This document shows positions 17,002 to 27,164 of a stretch of 40,066 nucleotides of DNA, one piece after another (position 1 is the first letter of the stretch; each line of letters starts with the position of its first letter). Origin of the DNA: Dyadobacter sp. CY261 (GTDB taxonomy: Bacteria > Bacteroidota > Bacteroidia > Cytophagales > Spirosomataceae). The position numbers and the translations under genes are program-made. The notes under the pieces were generated by a model that worked only from the letters and a program-made list of their open reading frames with translations, was not told the origin of the DNA and made no database searches. The stretch lies in NCBI RefSeq assembly GCF_021440085.1, contig NZ_JAKCPW010000028.1:1-40066 (forward strand), read 5' to 3'.

Positions 17002-20000
17002 TCAATTGCGAGGGTGGCCTCTTGGGCGTACGGGTATTTGAAAGCCATCAGGATTCGCCGCATTATGAGCTCTTATTTGATCAGCATATGCCCGTTCACG
17101 TGACGACCAACGGGCATTGCCGGCTCTTGTTTGAGGTGCAGTTAGCGCGACTCCTCCTTGTGGTGTTAAAACATGAGCTTGACCTTCTACATGCCCAACA
17201 ACAACTGGACCAGTCGTAGGTCCACCATCAATAGTGCCTATTCTTCTTGCTGTTGCTTGAGCACGTCGCCTGTGGGATTGTCTAATTCCGTCAGAGGTAT
17301 ATCCAGGCCGCACCCTTTGCCTAACTAAACCACCTGGCCAAATATCGAAAGCTCGTTCACCGGTAACAGGATCTCTTGGCGGGAGATTGCGGGGGTTTGG
17401 CCCAAGATCAGGCCCCAATGGTAAGGTCGAAGTTGCCGATTGTTGAGCCTCTACTCTTGCTGCTGAATTTCTTGGTGGGAGATTTCGCTGATTTGCCCCT
17501 TGCGTTAAGGATGTTGAATTTGCAGGCCTCTGAACTTCTCCTACAGTTTGATGTGCATCTCGACTTCTACTACTCATTGCTCGCTCACCCCTCCTAATTA
17601 TGTTCCTCGCTCTTGATACACTGGCTTGAACTATTTCAGGTGCAACTACAGCCGAGCCTACCAAACCTCCTGTTCTTCTAGAAGCGGCTGCTAAGTCATT
17701 ATTTTCAAGATTAACCACAAATGCTTCGACTGTATTTGAGTGAATATCTCTTACCATATTAACCACATCTCTTTGTGTCTGCTCCCAACCAACTGCTTGT
17801 ACACGCTGTTGTAAATTATACCCTTCATTACCCAAACGGCTACCTAACTCACCTGTGGCGAGATCTACACCTAATCCAATTGTTGCTCTAACTCCTTCAA
17901 CTGTTCCCTCGATGACCCCTAAAGAATAATTAGATCCAACTGTCCATGTGTCCCTAATTGTATCTTTCGCAAATTCTAATATTCCTTGCTTTCCCTTCTT
18001 GTCTGAAAAGGCGTTAGGATTTAAGAAACAATACCCATACAGATTTCCTCCACCCTCAATCCCAATCGGATCCGAACTCACCCACCTCCCCAACCAGGGT
18101 GCATAGTACCTCGCCGTATGATAATTCAACCCGGTCTCCTCATCCCGTTCTATACCCGTATACCGGTAACGTTTAGCAGTAGACGTGACCGCACTGTTGT
18201 TGGAGTGAAAAGCGACTGTGCCGTAGGGGTGGTATTCCTCATAAGAAATCGGCAATGTATTTTCATCAAATTCGGCTGTTACCGAGCCCAAGTGGTTGGA
18301 ATATTGATACCGGAATTTTAAACCGGTACCCAGACTGTTGCTATCCGTGGTGATCACGCCTTCCAGGATCAGGATCCGCTTGTCGTCGGCGAATAAATGA
18401 AATGTCTCTATTTCTTCGTCGATCACTTCGGGGGAGGCGTCTTTCCAGCGGCGATAAAGTTCATAGCCGCCCAGGTAAATGCGTTCCTCGTGGATATTGC
18501 CGTGCGCCAGATATTTGCGGGTCCTTTGTTTCTGGCTGTCGTATTGGTAATGTGCCCAGCCGCCGCCCTGCCTGTTGACCGACGAGACCATATCCCGATA
18601 ATCCCAGTTTAATGTTTCCAGACCACCGGCCTCATTGGAAAGATTGAGCATACTTCCGTGTGTGTCGTAGCGGTAAGTGGTTGTTTTTTGTCCGGTCGTG
18701 GTGCTTAAAAGCCGGTTGCTGAATGCATCGGTTTCATAGGTCCTGGTCCAGTTGCCGTCTCTGGCGATATGCAGGATGTGCTCAAAATTTCCGACGATAT
18801 CGTAGGCATATTTTTGCGTGTAATCGCGTAATGCTTTGTCTGTTATGGGATATTGCGACGATATCGGATCCGGTTCTTTGGCTTCCGGCACAGCATTGTA
18901 TTTAGCATTTTCCCTGCCCGTGGCCTCAATCAGACGATAGATCGCGTCGTAGGTGTAGTTGTTTTCCGGCAATACTTCCTGGTTTTTGAAATAGACGGGT
19001 TGGTGCGCGTCGTCCCGCACCTGCATGATGTTGCCGACAGGGTCATAAGTGTAAAACAGGTTCTGGAGAATGTCATTTGCTACTGGTGTCGGCCGGGTCG
19101 TTTTAAGGTGCACCAGCCGGAATGTCTCGGGATCATATGCGTAGACCGTTTTTGTTCTGTTCCCATAGTGGACCTCGGTGCGCTGACCTTTTTCATTGTA
19201 TAGTATAGATTGGATCGCATCCGTTGCGCGCCCGTTTGCAATCAGTTTCTCGCTCTTCAACACACCACGCTCATTGTAGACAGGCAAATAGATTGCACCG
19301 CTCTCTGGTTTGGCGGCGCGGTGCCAGTCGTGCTGACCGATCATTCGCCCAAGTGCATCGTAAGCTGTTTGCTGTTCAAAAACTTCGGGATCAGGCTGCG
19401 CTGATTTCCAGTCTGTTATTTCCGATTTACGGTCTTTCAATAATTGTCTTTCCGCGTGCTGGAGCTGTCCTTTGCAATCGAATTTCACATGCGTCATGCA
19501 GCCGCTGGCGTCATAATGCCTAAATAGCTGCCCACGCAGGTTCGATAGTTTACTGTCGGCATTGCGGGCTTCCTGGTCTGGAATGCTATCCCCATAAATC
19601 ATCCGCTCGATCAAATAAACGCCATGTCCTTTTATTGTGACCGTCAATTCCAATGGACGGTGCAGGGCGTCGAACCGGGTGTGGTAAATGTACTCTTGTT
19701 TTGCTTCTCCGGGTTTTCGATTTTCATCCCACTGGTAAAGCGCTTGCCCCGCGGCATCCGTGAGCATCCACCTTTTCCCAGCATCCATACTGTATTGAAA
19801 AAGTAGGTTACCCGCCATATCGAAGGCAGGAGTATAGCCCGCTGTGGCGTTTAGCTCCCGATAATTCGGTGCAATGACATAGGCCATGACCTGATTAAAA
19901 CGCGCATCCTGTATCCACAACGGCTTTCCCTCGGCGTCCAGCTCCACGTAATTCCGGTAGCGCTGCGATGCGCCAGCTTCGTCAACGCCATTATCCGTAA

Positions 20001-23000
20001 TAGATACCACGTCCCTGCCGAGCGCGTCCAGATAAGTGATGGTGGGGGTATTTGCGTGCCTGGCGGCTTTTGTTGCTGCGTCTTTTTCTTGCCGATTTGC
20101 GCCTGCCGCTTGCCTATCCTGATACCAGCGGCTTTTCAGTACTGTATCATTGGCATCCCAGGCACTTACCTGCCAGGCGTCGAATTCGACTTTTGAAAAT
20201 GTGCCATTTGGGAGCTCGGTACGGAAATTCCTGCCCGCTGCGTCGTAATACTGAACAACGCTTACACCTTCTTCCCGCTGCGTTTCGACGCCATGACCGT
20301 ATGAACTGAAATACGGTTCATATTGCCTGACCACCTTTCCTTTGTTGTTTGCAATCGTTTTACCACTGACGATCCAGCGCAAAGTACCGCCTTCCGTTTC
20401 GGGTTCGGCCTGGGCTTTTTTGAGAAGCACAGTGCCTGAGCCATCGCTGTATTCCATTGATACCTGCAATGCATTGGCATCTGCGGGTTGTTGCAGCAGC
20501 TCTGTAAGGAAGACATCAGCAAGTCCTTTCGTGCCGGATCGATCATGATGGTGCCGCTCCCGCAGGATCGTGCAAGCACTTGGAGGAGACTTTTCATATA
20601 CGGTTTCTCCGTTTATAATTTCTTCTCCGGTATGGTAAATGTGACGGGCTGTGGCGGTCCCAAGCCAGTTGAGAGCTGTTTCCCTGTCGAATTCCGGTGC
20701 GGTAAAAAATGCAGTCAGATCCTGTGTGAGCAGGTTGAGCAATGTGTTTTCCGACAGAAATTGCAGCTCATCCGCTTCATTACCTTTTCCTTTCACAGCC
20801 ACCGCGGCAGGTGTACCCAGCAAATCGAATGCAATTTCCGTGAGGTTATCGTTCAGGTCTTTCAATTCAATAGGCGCTATCACCCGGAAATCAAATTGCG
20901 TCACGGCAGTCTCATTGCCTGCCGGATCTTTGCTGCTCTCCAGGTATAAGTCTTTTTTATCGTATCTAAATGTGCTGATGTTGCCAAATGAATCTGTAAA
21001 CCTTTCGGGCAGTAAAAAGTGCTGCATGGCGTCTGCCTCGAAACCGGCGGTCCCTGAACGCATCCACCATTGATTTTCATCGGTTGAAAGGCGGCCGTAA
21101 CCTCCCTCTTTCATGATACGGGACATCATATCTTCAAATGATTCCCCGGTATGTTGCAGGTCTGTCAACTTTTCGGCAAGAACCGCATCCAGCAAGTCGT
21201 CGGTAAAAGCGAGCTTGTAGCTCTCGTAGGTTAGTCCTAACAGTCCCTGCCTCCCCATCGGCAAGGCTCTGGCGGGTTGTGTGGTTACGGAAGCATTCAA
21301 ATCGTCAAAAAACAATGTCCTGACCTGCTCTACCAATCTTTTCTGCGGTTCTGCTCTTGAGCTGAGTTGATGATAAGGAATTTCTGGGATGTCCGAGGCC
21401 AGAAGTGTCCTCAGTTCCTGAATCGTATAATAGAATCCGACGGCCGGTTTTAAGCCTGTGACTTCAAATGTTGAAACCTGGCAGGGGACCGGCAGCCGGA
21501 AAAAATCCTGTTCGTCAATATGATTGGTATATCGAACACTGTTTAAAGCTGCGTGGCCCTTCTTTTGCACCTGATCGATCAGCGCCAGGGTGTCGGTATC
21601 TTCATCCCGGCCGGACAGACGAACCCTTCCATACGTGACTGTAATAGCTTCCTCCACCTGCCCGTATTCATTAAAGGTCAGATTGAAGGAGTGGCTGATC
21701 CGTGGATCAGGCGAAATGATCTGCCCGCCTTCCAATTTCAGCTGATAGTTGAAAACAATGGATTCGGACTCCCCGACCAGGAACACCGCATGCTTATTGG
21801 ATCTTTTTGGCTGTAAGCACCGGATGTGGCAGTTGTGGAATGCCGTGGTAAACAGTTTAACCGGTTCTGGTTTTTTCAAAGGATCGGTTTCAATGGAAAC
21901 TTCATAAACCTCCTGCCGGAGTGTCATGCCTTTGCACGCCCGCAAAGCTTCGCCCCACTCGTCCATCGTGAAAGTTCGAAGTGCTTCAATGTCCGGCTCG
22001 GGCAGGGATATTTCCTGGAAATCGCCGGCTTGCGGTCTGTAATATTCCTCACTGTATTGATCCAGTATCCGGCCTTTCCCCAAAAATGCACCGGTGTGAA
22101 ACCAGGTAATCGTTTTGACAGGAGGCTGGTAAAGCGTGTGGTCCAGACTGATATATGGGCTATCCTGATTAACAGCGGCAAATTCCCCAAAAGTCTCGGT
22201 ATCTGTCTGCTCAACCCTCCCAAAACCTCGAAATTCCCGTTCCTGGTGATCATAATAACCATGATGATAGGTGTATTGATTTGAAAATGAGGTTTTCCGC
22301 CACTTGTCCTTCGTTGTGGTTTTGACCAGGCAGTGAACCGGAAATGGCAGCTTTGTAATCCAGGGCGTGCCATTTTTCTTGTCTTCCAGATAAAAAGCGG
22401 TTGACGACCGGTAGGTAGTTTCAATGGATTTACCCAGATTATTTTTATAACATTTGAGCAAGTGTGGCTTCTTGCTGTTCATGAGGTCGATATACAGGAG
22501 CTGGCTCCCGCCGAAGTTGGGCAGCGGAGAAGACCAGACAATGCAAGCAGTGCCAGTGCCCAACAAATCAGCCGTCTGGATGCTGGCGGTGTTGTCGATA
22601 GTAGGTAAAGGAATGGTAACCGGCATTTTTGCCCAGGCATTTCCGCTCAGGTTAAGCCAGCAGTTGCCTTCTGCTGGCGGTAAATAAAGCATGTCGGGCA
22701 CCCCGGACCCGTCTACATCGACGAGGCGTAGGTAGGAAGGGTTGAACAAATCGGGATGATCGAAAACCGGCGCGTCGTCCATTTCGATCTTACTTCCAAA
22801 TTTTCCATAACCCATGTTGGGCCAGTAGCACACCGAACCGTTTCGTATCCGGACGATATCGGTAAGGCCGTCGCCGCACATATCCGCCAGGAAAATGCTT
22901 TGGGTCGAATCCGAAAATACCACTGCCGGGCCTTTCTCTTCATCATATCCTTTTGGGGACGTGTAGCTTTCATCAAAGCCAGCCTTGCCTTTCGCAGGGT

Positions 23001-24741
23001 ACCACCTGATCACCGATTCTTCGGTGACCACCCAGTCGGGAATACCATCTCCGTCGAGATCCAGAAACCGCGCATTCGGATCTCCAAAATCAACATGAGG
23101 CAGGTTGTCAAAAGTTTGAAACCGCTGCCATTCACCGTCCGTATCCAGCTCAAAGTAGCCCGGTGTTACGCCACCGTAGGCGACCAACTGTTTGATGCCA
23201 TTTCCCTCCAGCTCCTGTAATTGCCAGCCGCCCGAGGAGGACCCGGCAAATGACGGTTTGGGTGAAACCAGCGCTGCGGGTGCAAATTCTCCGTTACCCA
23301 GGTTCGATTTGTAAAACCAGCCTTGAGCCTGCTCTGTCAATGCACCCGATATCCCTTCATTATACAGATCAACCCACTGATATTGCTGGCCATCAATGCC
23401 CTGGGGCAGGTCGGCAACACTTTCTTTCGGCAGCTCTTTGGGGTCCAGGTTCCAGTCATGTGCCTGATAGGTCAGCGAAAGGGGAGGCAGGGAGCGTTTT
23501 TCATAAACTCCTGCGTCCACTTTTTGGTAATGTGTCTGCCGTATCTCTTTCAGGAATGTGAATAATCCGTTTTGTAAACTATCAAATTGCCGCCTTTGCG
23601 CTTCCCAAACCGTATCTCCGGTACTTTGAGCAGACGGGTTAATGTCATAAGTAAGGTCCAGGGACTTAACCAAACCGTTATACTCTTTCTCAAAATGGTG
23701 GAAGAGCAGCACCCTCTTGCACAACCGGGTTGTCCGTATCTCGAACCCGGGCCGGAATGAAGAAAAGGCATCCGCTCGATAATTCCAGGGTTTGACTTCA
23801 TTGCCCGATTCGTCGTGCTCTCCATAGTCAAACAGAGTTTCAAAGAAAAACTTACCCTGATAAGCAGATTGCTCAGACCGTTGCGGAAAATAAGATGTCT
23901 CATTTCCATATAGTATCCGCCTGGCATATTTATTGGTATAAGCAGGCTGTTCCTGGTCAAATCGGTTGCGATTATGCAGGGATCCGGCGTCGGCCCCGGC
24001 AGCATCCTCCGCCTTGTATTGATATTCAATGACATTCCCTTTGTCATCATAGGTTCTTTCCAGAAGCCATTCAAATACCTTATCGGGATCTTGAGGATCT
24101 GCGATACGTGCCCCGGGTGTTTTGCCAAAAATGGATGTAATGTTTTCTTTGGTAATAACCCTCCAGTAAATGTCCTTGCGAAGCGCGGAGCACCATTTTT
24201 CAATTCTTGCAAAGCCGCCTTCTATTCTCGGGCGATAAAACTTCACAATATATTTTTCGCCTGAAAGCAAATGTTCCTCCATTTTTGGCAACCACTCTTC
24301 ATTCACTTTTTGGAGATAAGGGACCAAATCTTCCGCTCCTGTAAGCAAAAAAGTATCAGTTTCATTGCTATCAGCGTCCAGGTATTGAGGGAGCTTCTTG
24401 TCTGTTTTTCTCGACACTGATGGAATGCCAATACCCCATCCTAGACCAAAAATGCCATTCCCTCCTCCGGAATTGTACGAAAGGGCAAGCTGAGGTGCAA
24501 AGCCCCTCCCCGCAGTAACGGGCAGGAGGATAGACAGCGACGCAGACCCATTTACAGGGTTGACTTCAAATTTTTCATCAATCCCCTTTATCGCCCCACC
24601 TCCTTTCGGAAGGGTGATCTGCGGTATCTCCAACCTGAATTTGTCCTCCTTTTTTGATGTGGCGGAAGCCATCCGGTAGCTGCCGTCTTCCCGCTTGTAG
24701 GGAGATTCCTTTTCAGAGGATTGCTTTTCGGTGGAGTTCAT
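17002..24741 (-). CDS. TcB-TcC fusion (SpvB/TcdB-mid/RHS cocoon) with polymorphic C-terminal toxin
   Basis: A 2579-aa fusion of the two cocoon subunits of a Tc toxin. The SpvB domain (about 35-370) shows GFAPQLALSYNSGGGNGIFG. FG-GAP/VCBS-type propeller units with Asp-rich loops follow (DLDGDGIPDWVV near 560, ADMCGDGLTDIV near 625, DVDGSGVPDMLY near 680). TcdB midN and midC regions lie at about 770-1060. YD/RHS repeats run to the core end, with GLNYHTARYYAPWLGRWVSS and DPIGIEGGGNLYGY near 2230. In RHS/TcC proteins an aspartyl autoprotease cuts just after this core. The remaining 330 residues (about 2250-2579) are the cargo: a helical lead, two NLPPR repeats and an unrecognised end domain with VGHVEGQAHVLTPQGG. 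The tip uses more A+T-rich codons than the shell. Natural fusions of TcB and TcC are known. Confidence 0.95.
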   Translation of the reverse strand: MNSTEKQSSEKESPYKREDGSYRMASATSKKEDKFRLEIPQITLPKGGGAIKGIDEKFEVNPVNGSASLSILLPVTAGRGFAPQLALSYNSGGGNGIFGLGWGIGIPSVSRKTDKKLPQYLDADSNETDTFLLTGAEDLVPYLQKVNEEWLPKMEEHLLSGEKYIVKFYRPRIEGGFARIEKWCSALRKDIYWRVITKENITSIFGKTPGARIADPQDPDKVFEWLLERTYDDKGNVIEYQYKAEDAAGADAGSLHNRNRFDQEQPAYTNKYARRILYGNETSYFPQRSEQSAYQGKFFFETLFDYGEHDESGNEVKPWNYRADAFSSFRPGFEIRTTRLCKRVLLFHHFEKEYNGLVKSLDLTYDINPSAQSTGDTVWEAQRRQFDSLQNGLFTFLKEIRQTHYQKVDAGVYEKRSLPPLSLTYQAHDWNLDPKELPKESVADLPQGIDGQQYQWVDLYNEGISGALTEQAQGWFYKSNLGNGEFAPAALVSPKPSFAGSSSGGWQLQELEGNGIKQLVAYGGVTPGYFELDTDGEWQRFQTFDNLPHVDFGDPNARFLDLDGDGIPDWVVTEESVIRWYPAKGKAGFDESYTSPKGYDEEKGPAVVFSDSTQSIFLADMCGDGLTDIVRIRNGSVCYWPNMGYGKFGSKIEMDDAPVFDHPDLFNPSYLRLVDVDGSGVPDMLYLPPAEGNCWLNLSGNAWAKMPVTIPLPTIDNTASIQTADLLGTGTACIVWSSPLPNFGGSQLLYIDLMNSKKPHLLKCYKNNLGKSIETTYRSSTAFYLEDKKNGTPWITKLPFPVHCLVKTTTKDKWRKTSFSNQYTYHHGYYDHQEREFRGFGRVEQTDTETFGEFAAVNQDSPYISLDHTLYQPPVKTITWFHTGAFLGKGRILDQYSEEYYRPQAGDFQEISLPEPDIEALRTFTMDEWGEALRACKGMTLRQEVYEVSIETDPLKKPEPVKLFTTAFHNCHIRCLQPKRSNKHAVFLVGESESIVFNYQLKLEGGQIISPDPRISHSFNLTFNEYGQVEEAITVTYGRVRLSGRDEDTDTLALIDQVQKKGHAALNSVRYTNHIDEQDFFRLPVPCQVSTFEVTGLKPAVGFYYTIQELRTLLASDIPEIPYHQLSSRAEPQKRLVEQVRTLFFDDLNASVTTQPARALPMGRQGLLGLTYESYKLAFTDDLLDAVLAEKLTDLQHTGESFEDMMSRIMKEGGYGRLSTDENQWWMRSGTAGFEADAMQHFLLPERFTDSFGNISTFRYDKKDLYLESSKDPAGNETAVTQFDFRVIAPIELKDLNDNLTEIAFDLLGTPAAVAVKGKGNEADELQFLSENTLLNLLTQDLTAFFTAPEFDRETALNWLGTATARHIYHTGEEIINGETVYEKSPPSACTILRERHHHDRSGTKGLADVFLTELLQQPADANALQVSMEYSDGSGTVLLKKAQAEPETEGGTLRWIVSGKTIANNKGKVVRQYEPYFSSYGHGVETQREEGVSVVQYYDAAGRNFRTELPNGTFSKVEFDAWQVSAWDANDTVLKSRWYQDRQAAGANRQEKDAATKAARHANTPTITYLDALGRDVVSITDNGVDEAGASQRYRNYVELDAEGKPLWIQDARFNQVMAYVIAPNYRELNATAGYTPAFDMAGNLLFQYSMDAGKRWMLTDAAGQALYQWDENRKPGEAKQEYIYHTRFDALHRPLELTVTIKGHGVYLIERMIYGDSIPDQEARNADSKLSNLRGQLFRHYDASGCMTHVKFDCKGQLQHAERQLLKDRKSEITDWKSAQPDPEVFEQQTAYDALGRMIGQHDWHRAAKPESGAIYLPVYNERGVLKSEKLIANGRATDAIQSILYNEKGQRTEVHYGNRTKTVYAYDPETFRLVHLKTTRPTPVANDILQNLFYTYDPVGNIMQVRDDAHQPVYFKNQEVLPENNYTYDAIYRLIEATGRENAKYNAVPEAKEPDPISSQYPITDKALRDYTQKYAYDIVGNFEHILHIARDGNWTRTYETDAFSNRLLSTTTGQKTTTYRYDTHGSMLNLSNEAGGLETLNWDYRDMVSSVNRQGGGWAHYQYDSQKQRTRKYLAHGNIHEERIYLGGYELYRRWKDASPEVIDEEIETFHLFADDKRILILEGVITTDSNSLGTGLKFRYQYSNHLGSVTAEFDENTLPISYEEYHPYGTVAFHSNNSAVTSTAKRYRYTGIERDEETGLNYHTARYYAPWLGRWVSSDPIGIEGGGNLYGYCFLNPNAFSDKKGKQGILEFAKDTIRDTWTVGSNYSLGVIEGTVEGVRATIGLGVDLATGELGSRLGNEGYNLQQRVQAVGWEQTQRDVVNMVRDIHSNTVEAFVVNLENNDLAAASRRTGGLVGSAVVAPEIVQASVSRARNIIRRGERAMSSRSRDAHQTVGEVQRPANSTSLTQGANQRNLPPRNSAARVEAQQSATSTLPLGPDLGPNPRNLPPRDPVTGERAFDIWPGGLVRQRVRPGYTSDGIRQSHRRRAQATARRIGTIDGGPTTGPVVVGHVEGQAHVLTPQGGVALTAPQTRAGNARWSSRERAYADQIRAHNAANPDGFQIPVRPRGHPRN

Positions 24742-25217
24742 GTTGGAGTGGGCTTACGTATTTGACATCAATTTCACTATAAGGCAATGTGTTGCCAAAT
24801 TTTTTTTTGACATCTTATTTAATGGTTCGGTTGATATACAGTTAGTCGTAATGTTAATGCATTTGGAAACAATGTATAGTCGGAATTAAGATGGAATAAT
24901 TGTGGATGTCTTAACTAAAATCATTTCGCTCTCTTTGGGACTGACTTCAGATTGTTGATGAATTACTCACTATGAAGTATTGATAAAATCTATAAAGGAA
25001 GCTGTGAGAATAATTCGGTCGTGGCCATTATTATGTAATCACGACTGTTATCAAAAAATCAGGTTTGAAGATGATGAATGCCTTTAAAGTATGATTTACT
25101 CTAAATGGTGCGCTTTAAACTGTACTGTTAAGCTGGTAAATAGTCCTAAAAGTGTTGACGGCTAGTTCATAGTATTGTTATCTTTACTTGTTAAAGTTTA
25201 TACAACCCGCCCATTTG
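24742..25217. other. Intergenic region upstream of the Tc locus
   Basis: About 475 bp of A+T-rich DNA without a credible gene. It must hold the Tc operon promoter, reading to the left, but no exact TAnnTTTG element was found there on the minus strand. A small dyad GTCGTG (25018-25023)/CACGAC (25040-25045) could be an operator or part of old IS sequence. Nothing else was recognised. Confidence 0.4.
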
Positions 25218-25337
25218 TTAGCAGCGAGCGCTCCCGCTTTTTTCAATTAACTCGGTTGGTGTAAGGCCAAATGTTTTTTTAAAGGTGAATGAGAAGTGCG
25301 ACAGGTTTTCAAAACCAACTTCTAGATAAATTAGCTG
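25218..25337 (-). pseudogene. AraC-family regulator, C-terminal helix-turn-helix remnant
   Basis: The minus strand encodes QLIYLEVGFENLSHFSFTFK, then KTFGLTPTELIE, which is the second HTH of AraC/XylS regulators. Upstream of about 25337 the frame runs antisense into an IS66 fragment and loses similarity, so the first HTH and the ligand-binding domain are gone. It reads toward the Tc locus and may once have been a local regulator. No N-terminal part was found elsewhere in the window. Confidence 0.7.
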
Positions 25338-25772
25338 ATGCTGGATGCTGCTGAAATCAAAGAGCTGCGGCTGAAAGAATCCCTTCCGGTTATCAACGAG
25401 CTGGGTAAATGGATCTTTGAACAAATTAAAAGTACGCTCCCAAAAAGCCAGATTGGAAAGGCGATACAGTACAGTTATGGCCGTTGGGATGCACTCAGTG
25501 CCTACTTATACGACGGAAATTTGTTGATCGATAATAATCAAATTGAAAATTCCATAAGGCCGTTGGCGCTAGTCCGGAAAAACTATTTATTCGCTGGCTC
25601 ACACGAAGCAGCGCAGCGGGCTGCCATGATTTACTCCTTCTTTGCTATCTGCAAAAAACACAATATCAACCCCTACAATTGGCTAAGAAACACCTTGATA
25701 AACATCTCCACAATCAACCATAAAAACATCACCGATCTGTATCCGCAAAACATTAACAAGTTCAGCAATTAA
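25338..25772 (+). pseudogene. IS66-family transposase (TnpC), C-terminal fragment
   Basis: About 140 residues of an IS66 transposase end: ELRLKESLPVINELGKWIFE, then AIQYSYGRWDALSAYLYDG, LIDNNQIENSIRPLALVRKN with the catalytic Glu region, and LFAGSHEAAQRAAMIYSF. The upstream two thirds are missing. It abuts the AraC remnant on its left, and on its right an oppositely oriented fragment from the middle of another IS66 transposase. Confidence 0.85.
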
Positions 25773-26190
25773 CAAATATGTAGTTGATAGGCCGGATACG
25801 GTACTGACTCTTCCTGCCTTAATTTTGTTTTTTGCTCCCAATCCAGTTGTTGATCCCGCATTTGTTGTTCTAGAGCGTAGAGTACTTGCATGCGTTCAAG
25901 CACATAAGTCGATCTTTCTTTATCGTATTTAAGAGCGTCAACAAATTTTCGGCGGGAATGGGCCATGCAGTAGACCAGAATGATATCTGGATGGTTACCA
26001 AAGAGCTTTTCATAGACGGTGTACCCATCAACCTGAAGTATACCAGCGTACCCTTCCAGCATCTGCTTAGGTCCGCTTTGATCACGACCTTTCCGATAAT
26101 CAAACAGCGTAAGCTTATCACAAGGGGCATTATAGATCCACATGTAGCCCTGAGTCCCTAACAATATCATCCCGCAAAGCTTCATGCGAT
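25773..26190 (-). pseudogene. IS66-family transposase (TnpC), middle fragment
   Basis: The minus strand encodes the central DDE part of IS66 TnpC: GYMWIYNAPCDKLTLFDYRK, KQMLEGYAGILQVDGYTVYE (with the conserved Asp) and VYCMAHSRRKFVDALKYD. It ends KLRQEESVP, which overlaps in homology with the start of the plus-strand fragment (ELRLKESLP), although the nucleotides differ. The two pieces therefore probably come from two different IS66 copies rather than one inverted copy. Both ends of the protein are missing here. Confidence 0.85.
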
Positions 26191-26219
26191 ATTGTAGGAT
26201 GTTTATTGAGGTAGCCAAA

Positions 26220-26795
26220 TCAAAGTCCACTTTCCTTTCGCATCATGCTTAGGAACGCAGGTGTAATGCCTAAATAACTGGCGATGTGTTTTTGGGCAAT
26301 GCGTTGTTCCAACCCCGGGTGGCGCTTACGGAACTCGATGTACCGTTCTTCGGCGGTTTTGTAAAGTTGGGAGGTTATGCGACGCTGATAAAGCTCAAAG
26401 CCGTTTTGGTTAAGGATACGGAAAAATCTCTCAAACTTTGGGATAGTTTCGAACAGTTTTTCCAGTAGTGGCAAAGAGATACAGTATACCTCGCTGTCTT
26501 CCAGTGCCTGAATTGCATTTGCTGCGGGTTTTACTGCGAAAAAGCTCACGATATCGCAGGTCCACCAGTTTTCGGGATAAAAACCGATGATATGGTCTTC
26601 TCCGCACTTATCGGTGTAAAACATGCGCAGGCAGCCTCGTTTTACAAAATAAATATAACGGTCGATCTCTCCTGCATGCAACAGCCAGGTGCGCTTCTTC
26701 ACCTCCATAAGCTGAAAGAAGGCAAGCGCCTGCTCCTGCTCGGCAGGAGCAAGCGCTATATGCATGGCGAAATTGTTCAGGATAAGCTGGTGCAT
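26220..26795 (-). CDS. Crp/Fnr-family transcriptional regulator
   Basis: A 191-aa protein of normal length for the family. Residues about 20-110 form a cyclic-nucleotide-binding-like beta roll (FVKRGCLRMFYTDKCGEDHI, then FYPENWWTCDIVSFF). A dimer helix follows, and the C-terminal winged helix is EQRIAQKHIASYLGITPAFL, then SMMRKE. There is no cysteine cluster for an FeS centre and no canonical cAMP-contact motif, as in many Bacteroidota Crp-like proteins. It begins 15 nt after the DUF1330-like gene, so the two form an operon. Its 3' end touches the IS66 debris but is complete. Confidence 0.88.
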   Translation of the reverse strand: MHQLILNNFAMHIALAPAEQEQALAFFQLMEVKKRTWLLHAGEIDRYIYFVKRGCLRMFYTDKCGEDHIIGFYPENWWTCDIVSFFAVKPAANAIQALEDSEVYCISLPLLEKLFETIPKFERFFRILNQNGFELYQRRITSQLYKTAEERYIEFRKRHPGLEQRIAQKHIASYLGITPAFLSMMRKESGL

Positions 26796-26810
26796 GTGCG
26801 AAGATACCTA

Positions 26811-27164
26811 TTACAACGCAAACCGACGCGTCATGTACAGTTTAAGGTCTGCCAGAGCAGCCAGGCGCAGTGGTTCGGCCATTATACGGTAAGCATCACT
26901 TTGCGCAACGGTCAAAAATGCTTCTACGCTAGCATATTCCACAAGAAGAATGGCGTCCCAGTCTTCGCCTTCATCAGCTATTACGCTGGCCAATACGTCG
27001 CTCAACAGATTTACTTTCGCTTCCAACCCTAACTGTTCCATCACGCCGTGAAATGCCGGAAGGTATTCTTCTACGTAAAGGCGGCGGTCTGCGAATTTAA
27101 GCATATTCAGCATCAATACCGGGCCTGTGCCTTGCACGGTGTCCGGAATAGTTACCACTCTCAT
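26811..27164 (-). CDS. DUF1330-like small protein (ferredoxin-like fold)
   Basis: A 117-aa protein from the ATG at 27164 (MRVVTIPDTVQGTGPVLMLN). The pattern of a beta-strand followed by MLNMLKF, then YLPAFHGVMEQLG, WDAILLVEYASVEAFL and a late PLRLAALADLKL helix, matches the DUF1330/EthD-like dimeric alpha+beta barrel superfamily. The reading can be extended to 27311, but the extension looks non-coding. It is the first gene of a two-gene operon with the Crp/Fnr regulator. It may be a small-molecule-binding or oxygenase-like protein; the substrate is unknown. Confidence 0.75.
   Translation of the reverse strand: MRVVTIPDTVQGTGPVLMLNMLKFADRRLYVEEYLPAFHGVMEQLGLEAKVNLLSDVLASVIADEGEDWDAILLVEYASVEAFLTVAQSDAYRIMAEPLRLAALADLKLYMTRRFAL

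Noticed and set aside
21924..24212. Alternative-frame readings inside the TcB-TcC gene
   Set aside because: Same-region shadows of the RHS/SpvB coding sequence; low-quality composition.
25018..25045. GTCGTG/CACGAC dyad as an operator
   Set aside because: Six-bp arms with a 16-bp spacer occur often by chance and no matching site was found elsewhere upstream of the Tc locus.
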